This document shows positions 4,857-6,302 of a stretch of DNA of 6,302 nucleotides, one piece after another. Position 1 is the first letter of the stretch. The number at the start of each line of letters is the position of its first letter. The position numbers and the translations under genes are program-made. The DNA is from Hydrogenophaga sp. (GTDB lineage: Bacteria; Pseudomonadota; Gammaproteobacteria; Burkholderiales; Burkholderiaceae_C): NCBI GenBank assembly GCA_025458415.1, contig JALOSN010000063.1, positions 1-6,302 of the forward strand. The letters run 5' to 3'. The notes under the pieces are model-generated. The model was not told the DNA's origin, made no database searches, and saw only the letters and a list, made by a program, of their open reading frames with translations.

Positions 4857-6302
4857 TCAGACTCCGGGCAGCCGGTAATCCTTGAGCTGCTGGCGCAGCG
4901 TCATCTTCTGCATCTTGCCGGTGGCGCCCAGCGGGATCGCGTCGACAAACACCACGTCGTCCGGGATTTGCCACTTGGCTGTCTTGCCTTCGTAGAACGC
5001 CAGCAGTTCCTCGCGCGAGACTTCTGCACCGGGCTTCTTGACCACCACCACGATGGGACGCTCGTCCCACTTGGGATGCTTCATGCCGATGCAGGCGGCC
5101 ATGGCCACGGCCGGGTGGGCCATGGCGATGTTCTCCACGTCGATGGAACTGATCCACTCGCCGCCGGACTTGATCACGTCCTTGCTGCGGTCGGTGATCT
5201 GCATGAAGCCATCGGCGTCGATGGTGGCGACATCGCCGGTCGGAAACCAGCCCTTGCCGTCGGCGTCGTAGCGCAGCGGGTCGCCGCCCTCGCCCTTGAA
5301 GTAGCTGGCAATGATCCAGGGGCCGCGCACCAGCAGGTCGCCGTAGGCCTTGCCGTCCCAGGGCAGCTCAACGCCCGATTCGTCCACGATCTTCATGTCC
5401 ACGCCAACCACCGCACGGCCTTGCTTGAGCCGCACTTGGAGCTGCTCTTCCGGCGACAGCGCTAGCTGCGCGTTCTTCAGCGTGCACACCGTGCCCAGCG
5501 GCGACATTTCCGTCATGCCCCAGGCGTGCAGCACCTCCACGCCGTAGGTGTTGTTGAAGGTGTTGATCATGGCCGGCGGGCAGGCCGAGCCGCCGATCAC
5601 GGTGCGCTTGACGGTGCTGAACTTCAGGCCGTTGGCCTGCATGTGACCCAGCAGCATCTGCCAGACCGTGGGCACGCCCGCGGCCATGGTGACTTTCTCC
5701 GCCTCCAGCAGCTCGTAGACCGATTTGCCATCCAGCGCCGGGCCAGGGAACACCAGCTTGCAACCCACGGCGGCGGCCGAATACGGCAGGCCCCAGGCGT
5801 TGACGTGGAACATCGGCACCACCGGCAGGATGCTGTCGCGCGCCGAGCAGCCCAGCGCGTCGGGCAGTGCCGCACCGTAAGCGTGCAGCAGCGTGGAGCG
5901 GTGCGAGTACAGCGCGGCCTTGGGGTTGCCGGTGGTGCCGCTGGTGTAGCACATGCTCGACGCGCTGTTTTCGTCCAGCTCGGGCCAGACGTAGGCCTCG
6001 CTCTGGCCGCCCATCCAGGCTTCGTAGCTCACCAGCCCCGGAACGCCGGACTCGGCCGGAAGTTTGTCCGCGTCGCACAGCGCCACCCAGTGTTGAACGC
6101 CTGGGCACTTGGCATGCACCGCCTGCACCAGCGGCAGGAAGCTCAGGTCGAAACACAGGGCGCGGTCGTCGGCGTGGTTGACGATCCAGGTGAGCTGCTC
6201 GGGGTGCAGGCGCGGGTTGAGGGTGTGCAGCACGCGACCGGTGCCGCTGACGCCGAAGTACAGCTCCAGGTGGCGGTAGCCGTTCCAGGCCAGCGTGGCC
6301 AC
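4857..6302 (-). CDS. AMP-forming acyl-CoA ligase (fatty acid or related carboxylic acid CoA ligase), N-terminus outside window
   Basis: The frame is open from the window edge to TGA 4859-4857 and gives 481 residues. The family is usually about 540-550 long, so some 60 residues at the N-terminus are missing. The GTG at the very edge is read as an internal valine because the family alignment (ATLAWNGYRHLELYFG) is already well inside the fold. Motifs in order: ATP-phosphate loop YTSGTTGNPKA (119-129), FHVNAWGLPY (165-174), adenine-binding HAWGMTEMSP (259-268), GWFPTGD (351-357, ribose-binding aspartate), the hinge region TDRSKDVIKSGGEWIS (370-385), and C-terminal PLGATGKMQK (457-466) with catalytic lysine K463. 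All catalytic parts seen are intact. The enzyme joins a carboxylate to CoA through an acyl-AMP intermediate. It most resembles medium/long-chain and DmdB-like (methylthiopropionyl) CoA ligases, but the exact acid cannot be read from motifs. It lies 154 nt upstream of livH in the same direction. Confidence 0.93.
   Translation of the reverse strand: MATLAWNGYRHLELYFGVSGTGRVLHTLNPRLHPEQLTWIVNHADDRALCFDLSFLPLVQAVHAKCPGVQHWVALCDADKLPAESGVPGLVSYEAWMGGQSEAYVWPELDENSASSMCYTSGTTGNPKAALYSHRSTLLHAYGAALPDALGCSARDSILPVVPMFHVNAWGLPYSAAAVGCKLVFPGPALDGKSVYELLEAEKVTMAAGVPTVWQMLLGHMQANGLKFSTVKRTVIGGSACPPAMINTFNNTYGVEVLHAWGMTEMSPLGTVCTLKNAQLALSPEEQLQVRLKQGRAVVGVDMKIVDESGVELPWDGKAYGDLLVRGPWIIASYFKGEGGDPLRYDADGKGWFPTGDVATIDADGFMQITDRSKDVIKSGGEWISSIDVENIAMAHPAVAMAACIGMKHPKWDERPIVVVVKKPGAEVSREELLAFYEGKTAKWQIPDDVVFVDAIPLGATGKMQKMTLRQQLKDYRLPGV

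Noticed and set aside
3797..4885. Plus-strand open frame of 362 codons opposite livH, crossing the livH-ligase spacer.
   Set aside because: It has the same Gln/His/Arg-rich antisense composition and crosses the ends of two well-supported genes.
6300..6302. GTG at the window edge as start of the acyl-CoA ligase.
   Set aside because: The protein would lack about 60 N-terminal residues of the family, and the first residues already match an internal part of the fold, so the gene continues beyond the edge.

Overview
The window looks like chromosomal DNA of a GC-rich betaproteobacterium. Comamonadaceae or other Burkholderiales fit best, judging from protein-level resemblance and very high G/C use at third codon positions; no rRNA or other taxonomic marker is present. 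All six recognisable genes lie on the minus strand, so transcription runs from high to low coordinates. I see no mobile element, tRNA, rRNA or CRISPR array.

In order of transcription: an AMP-forming acyl-CoA ligase cut off at its 5' end by the window edge (4857-6302); a 154-nt spacer that is C-rich in the transcript (4703-4856); four tightly packed genes for a LIV/HAAT-type ABC importer, namely permeases livH (3680-4702) and livM (2381-3673) and ATPases livG (1569-2384) and livF (860-1555); a 103-nt spacer (757-859) with a perfect inverted repeat that overlaps a good sigma70-like promoter; and the N-terminal enoyl-CoA hydratase part of what is probably a multifunctional beta-oxidation enzyme (1-756), cut off by the other window edge.

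The importer genes are separated by 6, -4 and 13 nt, which points to one transcript. No periplasmic substrate-binding protein is in the window. With an acyl-CoA ligase on one side and a beta-oxidation enzyme on the other, a plausible reading is uptake of a carboxylic acid, its activation to a CoA thioester and its degradation. The 'branched-chain amino acid' label of the family should therefore not be taken as the real substrate.

The most notable detail is in the ATPases. LivF has arginine (R40, codon CGC) where the Walker A lysine belongs. The partner signature motif in LivG is LSYAEQ rather than LSGGQ, while the opposite ATP site looks normal. This suggests a transporter with one degenerate and one canonical ATP site. 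The livH start has no visible Shine-Dalgarno sequence and sits just downstream of a G-quadruplex-capable/C-rich tract. LivM carries a C-terminal extension of about 105 residues. Overall this is a conventional catabolic region with several molecular oddities rather than an obviously new system.
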